Source: an uncultured Eubacteriales bacterium (GTDB taxonomy: Bacteria; Bacillota; Clostridia; Oscillospirales; Oscillospiraceae). Taken from it: a stretch of DNA of 43,531 nucleotides. Below are positions 9,683 to 17,565 of this stretch, one piece after another; position 1 is the first letter of the stretch, and the number at the start of each line of letters is the position of its first letter. The notes under the pieces were generated by a model. It saw nothing but the letters and a program-made list of their open reading frames with translations. It was not told the DNA's origin and did not search any database. The position numbers and the translations under genes were made by a program. The stretch is taken from positions 1-43,531 of the forward strand of contig URCB01000013.1 of assembly GCA_900546255.1 (NCBI GenBank), read 5' to 3'.

Positions 9683-9716
9683 GCAAAGACGCACCGAAGA
9701 CTCGGTGCGTCTTTGC
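9683..9716 (+). terminator. Hairpin after groEL
   Basis: Perfect 15-bp stem (9683-9697 with 9702-9716), loop AGAC. There is no T-run after it beyond the T's inside the stem, so it may terminate weakly or protect the mRNA 3' end. Confidence 0.6.
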
Positions 9717-9733
9717 CATGTGAGGGAAAAGGA

Positions 9734-9762
9734 TTTTCAAACCCTTTCCCTTGTGCTATAAT
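9734..9762 (+). promoter_or_regulatory. SigA promoter of the amidotransferase-Smr genes
   Basis: TTTTCA (9734-9739), 17-bp spacer, TATAAT (9757-9762), 53 bp upstream of the GTG start. Confidence 0.6.
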
Positions 9763-9815
9763 GATGTGAAAGATTTGCAGCGTTTCCGCTGTATTCTCAT
9801 AGAGGAGGCCTGTCT

Positions 9816-10481
9816 GTGAAACCTCGTATTCTGATTTCCCGTTCCCCAGAAAGCCGCGGCCTATATGAGGCCGCCGTGGAAAAGGCAGGGGGAGAGCCCT
9901 TGTCCTTCCATTGCCCAGATCCAGAGATGGACTTCGACGGTTTGATCTTAGCGGGCGGCGGCGATATGGATCCTTCTGAGTTTTCCGAGAAAAACATCGG
10001 TTCTTACGACATTGACATCCCCCGGGACAAAGTAGAACTGGCCTTGGTCAGCCGGTGTGTCAACGAGGGAAAACCCATTCTGGGGATCTGCCGGGGCCAC
10101 CAGGTGGTGAACATTGCCTTGGGGGGCAGCATCTACCAGGACCTGAACCCCAACCTGTTGGCGATCCACGCCCAAACGCCGGAAGGGGAAAACCGCACTC
10201 ATCCCATCCGCCTGTCTATCATGACCATGCTGGGGGACTTGTATGGCACGGAAATGACCGTCAACAGCTCCCACCACCAGGCCAATTTCAAACTGGGGCA
10301 GGGCCTTTACGGCACCGCCTGGGATGCATACGGGGTGATCGAGGCCATGCAGCACGGCAGCCTCCCCATCTGGACAGTGCAGTTCCACCCTGAGCAGATG
10401 ACGGGTGCCGACGGCGGTCCGGATGGCCAAAAGATTTTTGACTTCTTCCTGGAGCAGTGCCGGAAGATCTGTGGCAACTAA
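9816..10481 (+). CDS. Gamma-glutamyl-gamma-aminobutyrate hydrolase family protein (class I GATase, PuuD-like)
   Basis: A 221-residue class I glutamine amidotransferase-like hydrolase. The nucleophile elbow GICRGHQ (Cys92) and the His-Glu pair in FHPEQ near residue 193 complete the catalytic triad; LILAGGGDMDP around residue 44 is typical of peptidase C26. Family members hydrolyse gamma-glutamyl bonds, for example in putrescine or GABA metabolism. The actual substrate here is unknown, as no polyamine genes are nearby. The start is a GTG at 9816 with GAGGAGG eight bases upstream. The stop overlaps the Smr gene. Confidence 0.88.
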   Translation: MKPRILISRSPESRGLYEAAVEKAGGEPLSFHCPDPEMDFDGLILAGGGDMDPSEFSEKNIGSYDIDIPRDKVELALVSRCVNEGKPILGICRGHQVVNIALGGSIYQDLNPNLLAIHAQTPEGENRTHPIRLSIMTMLGDLYGTEMTVNSSHHQANFKLGQGLYGTAWDAYGVIEAMQHGSLPIWTVQFHPEQMTGADGGPDGQKIFDFFLEQCRKICGN

Positions 10482-10845
10482 CATGGCCGGAGGAAAGACA
10501 ACGTCCCTCCTGCGAGAGGTCAATTTGGAAGCTGGAAAACCCTTGGTGGATCAGGCCATCAAGCGGTTGACCTTTGAGCTCTCCCACAGCCGGGCCCTGG
10601 GCTGCACCGTGCTGAAGATCATTCACGGCTACGGCTCCTCCGGGACGGGGGGACGCATTCGGACGGAAAGCCGGAAATATCTGTCCCGATTACGGGAGCA
10701 GGGAAAGATCCAGGATTTCATCCGCGGGGAAGACTTTTCCATCTTCCAGGAGTCCACCCGCCGGGCCTTTCTCCGATGCGGAGAACTCCGGCAAGACCAT
10801 GACCTAGACCGCTATAACAATGGGGTGACGTTTATCCTGTTGTAA
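10471..10845 (+). CDS. Smr (small MutS-related) domain protein
   Basis: A protein of about 124 residues made almost only of an Smr domain: an N-terminal VNLEAGKPLVDQAI helix replaces the usual DLHG start, followed by the conserved IIHGYGSSGTGGRIR turn. Smr domains are often structure-specific or RNA endonucleases. The GTG at 10471, four bases after GGAAG and overlapping the upstream stop, is preferred; an ATG at 10483 (four codons shorter) has no ribosome-binding site at normal distance. The C-terminal 35 residues are Arg/Asp-rich. Not the full MutS2 protein. Confidence 0.75.
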   Translation: MATNMAGGKTTSLLREVNLEAGKPLVDQAIKRLTFELSHSRALGCTVLKIIHGYGSSGTGGRIRTESRKYLSRLREQGKIQDFIRGEDFSIFQESTRRAFLRCGELRQDHDLDRYNNGVTFILL

Positions 10846-10874
10846 GTAAATTTCCAAGAAAGGGAGGATGCCTT

Positions 10875-11294
10875 ATGGATTACTACCAGAACATGATCCA
10901 AGCAACCAACGAAAAAAACTCCTTTATGCTACACAACGGCATCCGTCTGACCAAAATGGAAAGGGACCACGCCGTCGTGGAAGCTGATCTCACGCGGGTG
11001 AACCGGAACCTATACGGCGCGGTCCACGGCGGTATGTTTCTCACCATGGCGGACTGCGCCTCCGGCGGGGCCGCCCGAAGCAACGGGATGCGTTACGTCA
11101 CGGTGAGCAACAGCTTTGAGTTTTTCCGCAATACGAAGGATGACCACCTCATCGCCGAAGGCTGGGTGAAGAGCCGTGGCACCACCATCTGCATCGTGGA
11201 GGTAGAGATCCGCGACACCAGCGGAAAAGTCCTCTGCGGCGGCACCTTCACCATGTTCTGTGTCGGCAAGCAAGACCGGCTGGCCGATGACTGA
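10875..11294 (+). CDS. PaaI-like hotdog-fold acyl-CoA thioesterase
   Basis: A 139-residue single hotdog-fold protein with the PaaI signature: NRNLYGAVHGGMFLTMADCASGGAA around residues 43-66, where Asp sits on the hotdog helix. Family members hydrolyse aryl- or acyl-CoA esters. Substrate unknown. GGGAGG precedes the ATG. Its stop overlaps the radical SAM start (TGATG), so the pair is co-translated. Confidence 0.88.
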   Translation: MDYYQNMIQATNEKNSFMLHNGIRLTKMERDHAVVEADLTRVNRNLYGAVHGGMFLTMADCASGGAARSNGMRYVTVSNSFEFFRNTKDDHLIAEGWVKSRGTTICIVEVEIRDTSGKVLCGGTFTMFCVGKQDRLADD

Positions 11295-12217
11295 TGGGGT
11301 ACCGCAGCTTTTCCCAGGCAATGCAGGCCCGTTTTGGCACCAAGGTCTATAAACTGTCCCTGGACGGTGGTATGACCTGTCCCAACCGGGATGGCACGCT
11401 GGGGACCCGTGGCTGCCTCTTCTGCGGGGAAACGGGCAGCGGCGACTTTGCCGCTCCCCACTGCGGAGACATTGCAGTCCAGTTGGCCCAGGCCAAGGCG
11501 CGCATCTCCGGAAAGCACCATGGTGAAAAATACATCGCCTACTTTCAAAGTTTTACCAACACCTATGCTCCCGTGGCATATTTGAACCATCTTTTCACCC
11601 AAGCCATTGCCCCGGAAGAAGTGGTTGCCCTGTCCATCGCCACCCGTCCTGACTGCCTGGGGCCGGAGGTGTTGGAATTGCTGGCGCACCTCCATGAGAA
11701 AAAGCCAGTTTGGGTGGAACTAGGGCTTCAGACCATCCACCCGAGCAGTGCCCAGTATATCCGCCGTGGGTATGCGCTCTCTGTCTATGACCAAGCCGTT
11801 CGGGATCTGAAAGCCACCGGCTTAGAGGTCGTAACCCACGTCATCCTAGGCTTACCAGGGGAGTCTCGTCAGGACATGGTGGAGACGGCCCGTTATGTGG
11901 GCGACAGTGGGGCCGATGGCATTAAATTGCAACTGCTCCATGTGTTAGAAGGAACCGACCTGGCAGACGATTACCGGGCAGGAAAGGTCCCCGTCCTCTC
12001 TCTGGAGGAATACATCGCCGTGCTAGAAGACTGCCTGGCCGTGCTGCCGCCAGAGATGGTGATCCATCGCCTCACTGGGGACGGTGCCAAAAAGAATCTA
12101 TTGGCCCCCCTGTGGAGTGCCAATAAAAAGAACGTACTCAATGCCATCCAAGCGGCCTTTACCCGGGACAACGTCCAACAGGGCAGCCGCTGGCAGGCAT
12201 CGCATCATAACATCTGA
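11294..12217 (+). CDS. TIGR01212-family radical SAM protein (YhcC-like)
   Basis: A 307-residue radical SAM protein with the unusual spacing of this family: Cys29, Cys41 and Cys44 (CPNRDG then GCLFC) bind the 4Fe-4S cluster. FQSFTNTYAP and LGLQTIHPSS are further family motifs. It resembles the Elp3-like group, but the role is not established. Start ATG overlaps the thioesterase stop; GGCTGGCCGATGACTG is a weak site, suggesting coupled translation. Confidence 0.9.
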   Translation: MGYRSFSQAMQARFGTKVYKLSLDGGMTCPNRDGTLGTRGCLFCGETGSGDFAAPHCGDIAVQLAQAKARISGKHHGEKYIAYFQSFTNTYAPVAYLNHLFTQAIAPEEVVALSIATRPDCLGPEVLELLAHLHEKKPVWVELGLQTIHPSSAQYIRRGYALSVYDQAVRDLKATGLEVVTHVILGLPGESRQDMVETARYVGDSGADGIKLQLLHVLEGTDLADDYRAGKVPVLSLEEYIAVLEDCLAVLPPEMVIHRLTGDGAKKNLLAPLWSANKKNVLNAIQAAFTRDNVQQGSRWQASHHNI

Positions 12218-12254
12218 TATTTCATCCAACGGAACGACAAAGGAGGAACCTTGT

Positions 12255-13442
12255 ATGACAAAAATTGACATTTTTTCCGGGTTTCTAGGCGCCGGAAAAA
12301 CCACACTGATCAAAAAACTGATTGAGGAAGCCTACCAAGGGGAAAAGTTGGTGCTCATCGAAAATGAGTTCGGTGAAATTGGCATCGACGGCGGGTTCCT
12401 GCAGGACGCCGGGGTGGAGATCACGGAAATGAACTCCGGCTGCATCTGCTGCAGCCTGGTGGGTGACTTTGGACAGGCGCTGGAGCAGGTCCTGTTCCAG
12501 TACCACCCTGACCGCATCATCATTGAACCCTCTGGCGTGGGCAAGCTGTCTGACGTCATCGGTGCGGTGCAGCGGCTGGACAACCATGACATTGCCCTGA
12601 ACGCCTTCGTCACTGTGGCCGACGCCACCAAGTGCAAGATTTACATGAAGAACTTTGGGGAGTTTTATAACAACCAAATCGAACACGCTGCCACCATCGT
12701 CCTCAGCCGTACCGGCGGGATGAAGGAGGAAAAACTCCTGGCCGCTGTGGATCTGCTGCGGGAGCATAATGCCAACGCCCCCATCATCACCACCCCCTGG
12801 GAGGAACTGGACGGCAAGCAGATCCTGGAGGCCATGGAGAACAAGGATTCCCTCAAGGAAGAGCTGGCCCGCCTGGCCGCGGAGCAAGCAGAGCACGACG
12901 AGGCCCACCACCATCATCACCATGATCATGACCACGAACACGAGCATGAAGAGCATGAGCATCCTCACGACCATGACCATGAGGAGCATGAGCATGAGCA
13001 CGAGCACGAGCATCACCATGACCATGACCACGATCATGAACACGAAGAGCACGATCACCACGAGCACGAAGAACATGATCACGACCATGAATCCCACGGC
13101 CATATCCACCACCATCATCACCATCACGACGACGGCTGTTCCTGCGGCCATGACCATGATGCAGATGAGATCTTTGAAAGCTGGGGCGCAGAAACCCCTC
13201 GGAAGTACACCGAGGAAGAGGTAACCGGTGCGCTGGCCGGGCTAGATGAAGGGGAGAAGTATGGTATCGTACTCCGTGCCAAGGGCATCGTCCCCTGCAC
13301 CGACGGTTCCTGGATTCATTTTGACTATGTGCCCGGGGAGCAGAACATCCGCCGCGGCCCCGCCGGCATCACCGGCCGTCTGTGTGTCATTGGCTCGGAG
13401 CTGAAGGAGCACGACCTGGACCATCTGTTCTGCCTGGACTAA
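12255..13442 (+). CDS. CobW/COG0523 GTPase with long His-rich metal-binding insert
   Basis: A 395-residue G3E-family GTPase metallochaperone. Walker A is GFLGAGKTT (residues 9-17); the CxCC metal motif is GCICC at residues 63-66. Between the GTPase domain and the C-terminal CobW_C domain sits a run at about residues 217-292 made almost only of His, Asp and Glu, with about 40 His, followed by CSCGHDHD. COG0523 proteins move zinc or cobalt to client enzymes, and His-rich inserts serve as metal storage. No Zur or cobalamin-riboswitch signal is seen upstream. ATG at 12255 follows AAAGGAGG. A second COG0523 gene follows 18 bp after the stop. Confidence 0.93.
   Translation: MTKIDIFSGFLGAGKTTLIKKLIEEAYQGEKLVLIENEFGEIGIDGGFLQDAGVEITEMNSGCICCSLVGDFGQALEQVLFQYHPDRIIIEPSGVGKLSDVIGAVQRLDNHDIALNAFVTVADATKCKIYMKNFGEFYNNQIEHAATIVLSRTGGMKEEKLLAAVDLLREHNANAPIITTPWEELDGKQILEAMENKDSLKEELARLAAEQAEHDEAHHHHHHDHDHEHEHEEHEHPHDHDHEEHEHEHEHEHHHDHDHDHEHEEHDHHEHEEHDHDHESHGHIHHHHHHHDDGCSCGHDHDADEIFESWGAETPRKYTEEEVTGALAGLDEGEKYGIVLRAKGIVPCTDGSWIHFDYVPGEQNIRRGPAGITGRLCVIGSELKEHDLDHLFCLD
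12903..13128 (+). repeat. Low-complexity His/Asp/Glu codon repeat
   Basis: Irregular short repeats of CAT/CAC with GAC/GAG codons inside the CobW-like gene. This is protein-level low complexity, not a CRISPR or tandem DNA array; likely prone to length change. Confidence 0.85.
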
Positions 13443-13460
13443 ACAGAGAGGACTGCATAT

Positions 13461-14408
13461 ATGATGGAAGAAATCCCTGTTTACCTGTTTACCGGTTTTC
13501 TGGATGCAGGCAAAACCAAATTCATTCAGGAGACCTTGGAGGATGCCCGTTTCAACAGCGGGGAGAGCACCCTCCTGCTCCTGTGTGAGGAGGGGGAGGA
13601 GGAGTATGATCCCACCACCTTCTCCGGAAAAAATGTCTTTATTGAAACCATTGAGGATCCAGAAGAGCTGACGCCCACCAACCTGGAGCGCCTCCAGAAG
13701 AAACACGCGGTGGAGCGGGTTGTGGTAGAGTACAATGGCATGTGGATGCTCGACCAGCTCTATCAGAACATGCCTGAGTCTTGGATTGTCTACCAGGAGT
13801 TTATGTTCGCTGACTCCCAGACCTTTCTGACCTATAACACCAACATGCGGGGCCTTGTGGTGGACAAACTGAAAAGTTGCGAGATGGTGGTCCTGAACCG
13901 TGCCGACGAACGGGTGGACAAGGTGGAGATCCACAAGATCATCCGGGCGGTCAGCCGCCGGACCAACATCGCCTACGAGGACCGCAGCGGGGAAGTCTAT
14001 TACGACGACACCCCCGATGAACTGCCCTATGACATCAACGCACCGGTGATTTCGGTCACCCCGGAGAACTATGCCATCTGGTACCAAGACATCTCGGAAG
14101 AGCCTGAGAAATACAAGGGGAAAACCTTGCAGATTGGTGGCTTCACCATGCTCTCGGAAAAGCTTCCCGCCGGCAACTTTGTCTTTGGCCGTCGGGTTAT
14201 GACCTGCTGTGTGGAGGACATCTCCTTTGCCGGTTTGCTGGCCACAGGGTATGACACGAAACAACTCCAAAACCAGGAGTGGGTGGAACTGACTGCCAAG
14301 GTCGCCATCAAGCACAACCGGGTCTATAACAAAAAAGGCCCCATTCTCAATGTCCTCTCCCTGACTCCGGGTACTCCCCCGGAACAGGATGTGGCTACGT
14401 TCTATTGA
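13461..14408 (+). CDS. CobW-like GTPase fused to a DUF1980/YcgQ-like domain
   Basis: A 315-residue protein whose N-terminal half is a COG0523 GTPase (Walker A GFLDAGKTK at about residues 12-20) that lacks the CxCC metal motif of its neighbour. The C-terminal ~120 residues (GKTLQIGGFTML, then GRRVMTCCVEDISFAGLLA) match the soluble half of YcgQ/TIGR03943 proteins, which are themselves linked to COG0523 GTPases in Bacillus zinc-responsive operons. In effect one protein combines the YciC-type and YcgQ-type parts. A role in metal delivery or sensing together with the upstream His-rich GTPase is inference. AGAGAGGA precedes the ATG; a strong terminator follows. Confidence 0.82.
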   Translation: MMEEIPVYLFTGFLDAGKTKFIQETLEDARFNSGESTLLLLCEEGEEEYDPTTFSGKNVFIETIEDPEELTPTNLERLQKKHAVERVVVEYNGMWMLDQLYQNMPESWIVYQEFMFADSQTFLTYNTNMRGLVVDKLKSCEMVVLNRADERVDKVEIHKIIRAVSRRTNIAYEDRSGEVYYDDTPDELPYDINAPVISVTPENYAIWYQDISEEPEKYKGKTLQIGGFTMLSEKLPAGNFVFGRRVMTCCVEDISFAGLLATGYDTKQLQNQEWVELTAKVAIKHNRVYNKKGPILNVLSLTPGTPPEQDVATFY

Positions 14409-14440
14409 GTGCGCCATTCCACGGAACCCCATCCCAAGGC

Positions 14441-14477
14441 GCGTCTGCTTCGCAAGAGGAAGCAGGCGCGTCTTTTT
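14441..14477 (+). terminator. Rho-independent terminator of the GTPase pair
   Basis: 11-bp stem with one G-U pair (14441-14451 with 14459-14469), 7-base loop, then a T-run at 14471-14477. Confidence 0.88.
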
Positions 14478-14500
14478 TCTGGAATCCTCAAAAAATCCCC

Positions 14501-14531
14501 TTGCTCGTGACGTAACGTCATGTAGTATACT
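14501..14531 (+). promoter_or_regulatory. MerR-type promoter with operator in a 19-bp spacer
   Basis: TTGCTC (14501-14506) and TATACT (14526-14531) are 19 bp apart instead of 17. The perfect dyad TGACGTAACGTCA (14508-14520) lies in the spacer. An over-long spacer with a centred dyad is the hallmark of promoters that MerR proteins activate by untwisting DNA. It drives the MerR-ABC operon, so the regulator probably controls itself. Confidence 0.8.
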
Positions 14532-14553
14532 GAGGCCAAAGAGGTGATACACC

Positions 14554-15357
14554 ATGGAAACGGAAAAGGCCATTCCTACAGGCTACATGACGGTAGGGGA
14601 GGTCGCCCAAAAGATGGGGGTGACCGTCCGCACCCTGCAATACTACGACCGGGAAGGTCTGCTCACCCCCTCTGCGATCAGTGAGGGTGGCCGGCGGCTC
14701 TATACAGACCGAGACTTGATTCAGCTGCATCAGATCCTATCCCTGAAACACCTTGGTTTCTCTTTGGGAGACATCAAGAACCGTCTCATCCCCTTGGATA
14801 CCCCGGAGGACGTGGCAAAGGTTTTGGATGAGCAAGCCACCGCGCTACGAGAAAAGCTGGAGGACCTCACAGAGGCCCTGCGGGAGCTGACTGCGCTGCG
14901 CACCGAAGTGCTGCAGATGAAGACCGTGGACTTCAAGAAATACGCGGACATCATCGTCAACCTCCAGATGAAAAACGACTTTTACTGGCTCATCAAGCAT
15001 TTTGATGAACCAATGCTGGACCACATCCGCAGCCAGTTCGACCAGCGCAGCGGTACCGACTTTCTACAGACCTTCCTGACCTTGCAGGACAGGGCCATTG
15101 CCCTGGGAAGGTCTGGCGTGGCACCAGACAGCGCAGAGGGGACCGCCTTTGCCCAGGCGTACTGGGACATGATTTTGACCTTCACAGGGGGCGACCTGTC
15201 CATGCTGCCTCAACTCGTTGAACTGGGCCAGGCAGAGGGGATGGACCCCCAGTGGCGGGAAACGCAAACCCAGGCCAATGCGTTTATCGGTCCTGCCTTG
15301 GATGCCTACTTTTCCCAGAATGGCATTGCGCCCTTTCCAGAGGAGGGAGAGCCATGA
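14554..15357 (+). CDS. MerR-family transcriptional regulator
   Basis: A 267-residue regulator with an N-terminal MerR winged helix-turn-helix (TVGEVAQKMGVTVRTLQYYDREGLL, then GRRLYTDRDL) and a dimerisation coiled coil at about residues 95-135. The C-terminal half is all-helical and resembles the TipAS-like ligand-binding region of multidrug-sensing MerR proteins. Its promoter carries a fitting dyad. Its stop overlaps the ABC ATPase start (ATGA), so it likely controls the exporter it is encoded with. Confidence 0.92.
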   Translation: METEKAIPTGYMTVGEVAQKMGVTVRTLQYYDREGLLTPSAISEGGRRLYTDRDLIQLHQILSLKHLGFSLGDIKNRLIPLDTPEDVAKVLDEQATALREKLEDLTEALRELTALRTEVLQMKTVDFKKYADIIVNLQMKNDFYWLIKHFDEPMLDHIRSQFDQRSGTDFLQTFLTLQDRAIALGRSGVAPDSAEGTAFAQAYWDMILTFTGGDLSMLPQLVELGQAEGMDPQWRETQTQANAFIGPALDAYFSQNGIAPFPEEGEP

Positions 15358-16172
15358 ACCACGCCATTGAAGTGACCAACCTAGAGAAGCGCTATGGGGC
15401 TCACAAGGTGTTGAAGGGTCTCACCTTCTCCGTCAGGCAGGGAGAGATTTTTGCTCTCCTAGGGGCCAACGGCGCTGGAAAGACCACAACGCTGGAATGT
15501 CTGGAAGGGCTGCGCCCTTATGACAGCGGCTGCATTGTGGTCTCTGGAAAACGGGGGATTCAACTGCAATCCGCCTCCCTACCCGGGTATCTCCAATGCC
15601 GGGAAGCCGTCCAACTCTTCGCCAAATGGAATCACGTTCCCGTGGATACCGCCATGTTAGCGGCTCTCGGAATCCCTGACTTAGCAAAAAAACGGTACAA
15701 CACCCTCTCTACCGGACAGAAACGCCGGCTCCATCTGGCCCTGGCCCTGCTGGGTCACCCAGATACGATTTTCCTGGACGAGCCCACCGCTGGCCTAGAC
15801 ATCGAAGGCCGTGCCGCCCTTCATCGGCAAATCCGCCAGCTAAAACAGCAGGGAAAGACCATTCTGCTGGCCAGCCACGACATGACAGAGGTAGAAAGCC
15901 TGTGTGACCGTCTGGCCATCCTGGTCCAGGGAACCCTCGCCTTCCTGGGAACCCCCACAGAACTGAGAAACCAGGTGGGAAGACGGTATACCCTCTCTCT
16001 GCAAACCACGCAGGGAACCGAGACCTATGCCACCGAAAACATCGGTGACACCCTCTTGACCGTACTGACCCAGTATCGAGCAGAGGGAAAGCAGGTGCTG
16101 GACCTCCAAGTCAGCCAAGGCTCTCTGGAAGAATACTTCCTGCAGATCGTAAAAGGGGAGGGGAGTCAATGA
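15354..16172 (+). CDS. ABC transporter ATP-binding protein (drug/lantibiotic-type)
   Basis: A 272-residue ABC ATPase with Walker A GANGAGKTT, signature LSTGQKRRL, Walker B TIFLDEPTAGLD and the H-loop ASHDMTEVE. The C-terminal extension after residue 210 is typical of CcmA/NatA-type ATPases that work with ABC-2 permeases. It energises the permease encoded immediately downstream (ATGA overlap). Together with the MerR regulator the operon looks like an inducible exporter for a toxic compound; the compound is unknown. Confidence 0.93.
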   Translation: MNHAIEVTNLEKRYGAHKVLKGLTFSVRQGEIFALLGANGAGKTTTLECLEGLRPYDSGCIVVSGKRGIQLQSASLPGYLQCREAVQLFAKWNHVPVDTAMLAALGIPDLAKKRYNTLSTGQKRRLHLALALLGHPDTIFLDEPTAGLDIEGRAALHRQIRQLKQQGKTILLASHDMTEVESLCDRLAILVQGTLAFLGTPTELRNQVGRRYTLSLQTTQGTETYATENIGDTLLTVLTQYRAEGKQVLDLQVSQGSLEEYFLQIVKGEGSQ

Positions 16173-16888
16173 ACGCATTTCTCTACGGATTGGCCCTCCA
16201 GTGGAAGCTGGACCTGCGAAGCAAAACACTGCTCATCACCTGCTACCTGGTGCCCTTGCTGTTTTTCGTCATGATGGGCGGCATCTTTACCACCATCCTT
16301 CCAGGGGCAGAGGAGACACTCCTCCCTGCCATGACGGTCTTTGGAGGGACCATGGGCGCGCTCATCGGCCTGCCGCCCTCCCTGGTGGAAATCTACGGCA
16401 GCGATATCCGAAAGGTCTACCAGGCCAACGGGGTTCCTCTGTCTCTGGGGTTGGTGCTCACCAATTTGTCCGCTTTTCTCCATCTGTTTTTGATGAGCAT
16501 CCTCCTCTACCTCCTGGCTCCAGTTTTGTTTGACGCGGCTCTCCCTGCACACCCTGGACACTATTTCGCGGAACTGGCGTTCTTCCTGGTGGTGTCTCTG
16601 AGCATTGCCAGCATTGTGGGATTGGCTGTGAAAGACCCTGCGAAAACCTCTATGGTTTCCATTCTTCTCTTTCTCCCCTCCATCCTCCTCTCTGGCATCC
16701 TGTTTCCCGCAGAGTTGCTGCCGGAGGCAGTGGCAACGGTAGGGAAGCTCTTCCCCGCTACTTGGGGATATTCCCTGTTGACAGAACAGGCGTCCACCGG
16801 GGAGCCCGTGGCTCCGCTTCTGCTCCTCCTGGCGCTTGGGGTCGTTGCCTGCGGTCTTTTCCTGCGCAAAATCAGGACGCGGCAGTAA
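16169..16888 (+). CDS. ABC-2 type transporter permease
   Basis: A 239-residue permease with six predicted membrane segments: around residues 20-40, 50-70, 95-125, 130-150, 160-180 and 215-232. It is partner of the upstream ATPase by ATGA overlap. Length and fold fit ABC-2 (NatB/YadH-like) half-transporters. It ends with a basic tail (RKIRTRQ). No terminator is evident before the VanZ-like gene. Confidence 0.9.
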   Translation: MNAFLYGLALQWKLDLRSKTLLITCYLVPLLFFVMMGGIFTTILPGAEETLLPAMTVFGGTMGALIGLPPSLVEIYGSDIRKVYQANGVPLSLGLVLTNLSAFLHLFLMSILLYLLAPVLFDAALPAHPGHYFAELAFFLVVSLSIASIVGLAVKDPAKTSMVSILLFLPSILLSGILFPAELLPEAVATVGKLFPATWGYSLLTEQASTGEPVAPLLLLLALGVVACGLFLRKIRTRQ

Positions 16889-16985
16889 GAGGGAAGATAT
16901 CATAGAAATTTAAGAAATCCTTTCCTTTTCCTTCATTTTTGGGTGTTATCCTAGAGAAAATGAAACGAAAAGAAGGTGCGACAGG

Positions 16986-17489
16986 ATGAAGAAGGAACAG
17001 CGAATGACACAAATCCTACTTCTCTGTTATCTGATCCTGTTAACCTGGATCATCCTATTCAAGTTACAGCTCCCCACGGATGGGTGGATCGACTACCGTT
17101 CCGTTAACCTCATCCCCTTTGGCGCCTCTGTGGTGATAGACGGTGCCATCGATTTCCGTGAAATTTTCAACAACGTTTGGATCTTCCTGCCCTTTGGGCT
17201 CTACTTGGGCATGTTGAAACCAGCCTGGTCGTTTGGACGGAAACTCCTGGCGGTTGTCGCCTTGAGCGTGACCTATGAGGTCTTGCAGTATGTGCTGGCC
17301 ATTGGGGCCTCTGATATCACAGATGTGATCACCAACACCCTTGGGGGCGCTGCTGGCCTGTTGCTGTTTATGGGGTTATTCCGGTTGGGCAAGGACAAAA
17401 CCCATGTCGTCCTGAACCGGGTAGCCTTGGTGGGAACCATCTTGATCTTTGGATTGGTTTTCGTCGTGTTGTTTCTAAGCACACCATAA
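16986..17489 (+). CDS. VanZ-like family membrane protein
   Basis: A 167-residue membrane protein with four to five hydrophobic segments and the VanZ motif pattern: VNLIPFGA after the first segment, FNNVWIFLPFGLYLG in the middle and SDITDVITNTLGGAAG before the last. VanZ confers mild teicoplanin resistance in vanA clusters, but most homologues are of unknown function and no van genes are present here. Start ATG at 16986; AAGAAGGTG is the likely ribosome-binding site. A bidirectional terminator follows at once. Confidence 0.85.
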   Translation: MKKEQRMTQILLLCYLILLTWIILFKLQLPTDGWIDYRSVNLIPFGASVVIDGAIDFREIFNNVWIFLPFGLYLGMLKPAWSFGRKLLAVVALSVTYEVLQYVLAIGASDITDVITNTLGGAAGLLLFMGLFRLGKDKTHVVLNRVALVGTILIFGLVFVVLFLSTP

Positions 17490-17498
17490 GCAAAAAAT

Positions 17499-17536
17499 AC
17501 CACCGCCGCATAGCTGGTTGGCTATGCGGCGGTGGT
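17499..17536. terminator. Bidirectional terminator between convergent genes
   Basis: Perfect 16-bp stem (17499-17514 with 17521-17536), 6-base loop, flanked by six A's on the left (T-run for the minus strand) and TTTAT on the right. It serves the VanZ-like gene (+) and the large membrane protein (-). Confidence 0.9.
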
Positions 17537-17565
17537 TTATCCTGCAACAGAGAGATCGGAACTTA

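Noticed and set aside
12903..13128. Possible repeat array or CRISPR
   Set aside because: Repeats are irregular, have no spacers and keep one frame coding for His/Asp/Glu.
12285..13157. 290-codon minus-strand ORF rich in Val and Met
   Set aside because: Reverse reading of the His-rich CobW gene; low complexity.
13242..14573. 443-codon minus-strand ORF
   Set aside because: Antisense to the second COG0523 gene and runs through its terminator and the MerR promoter.
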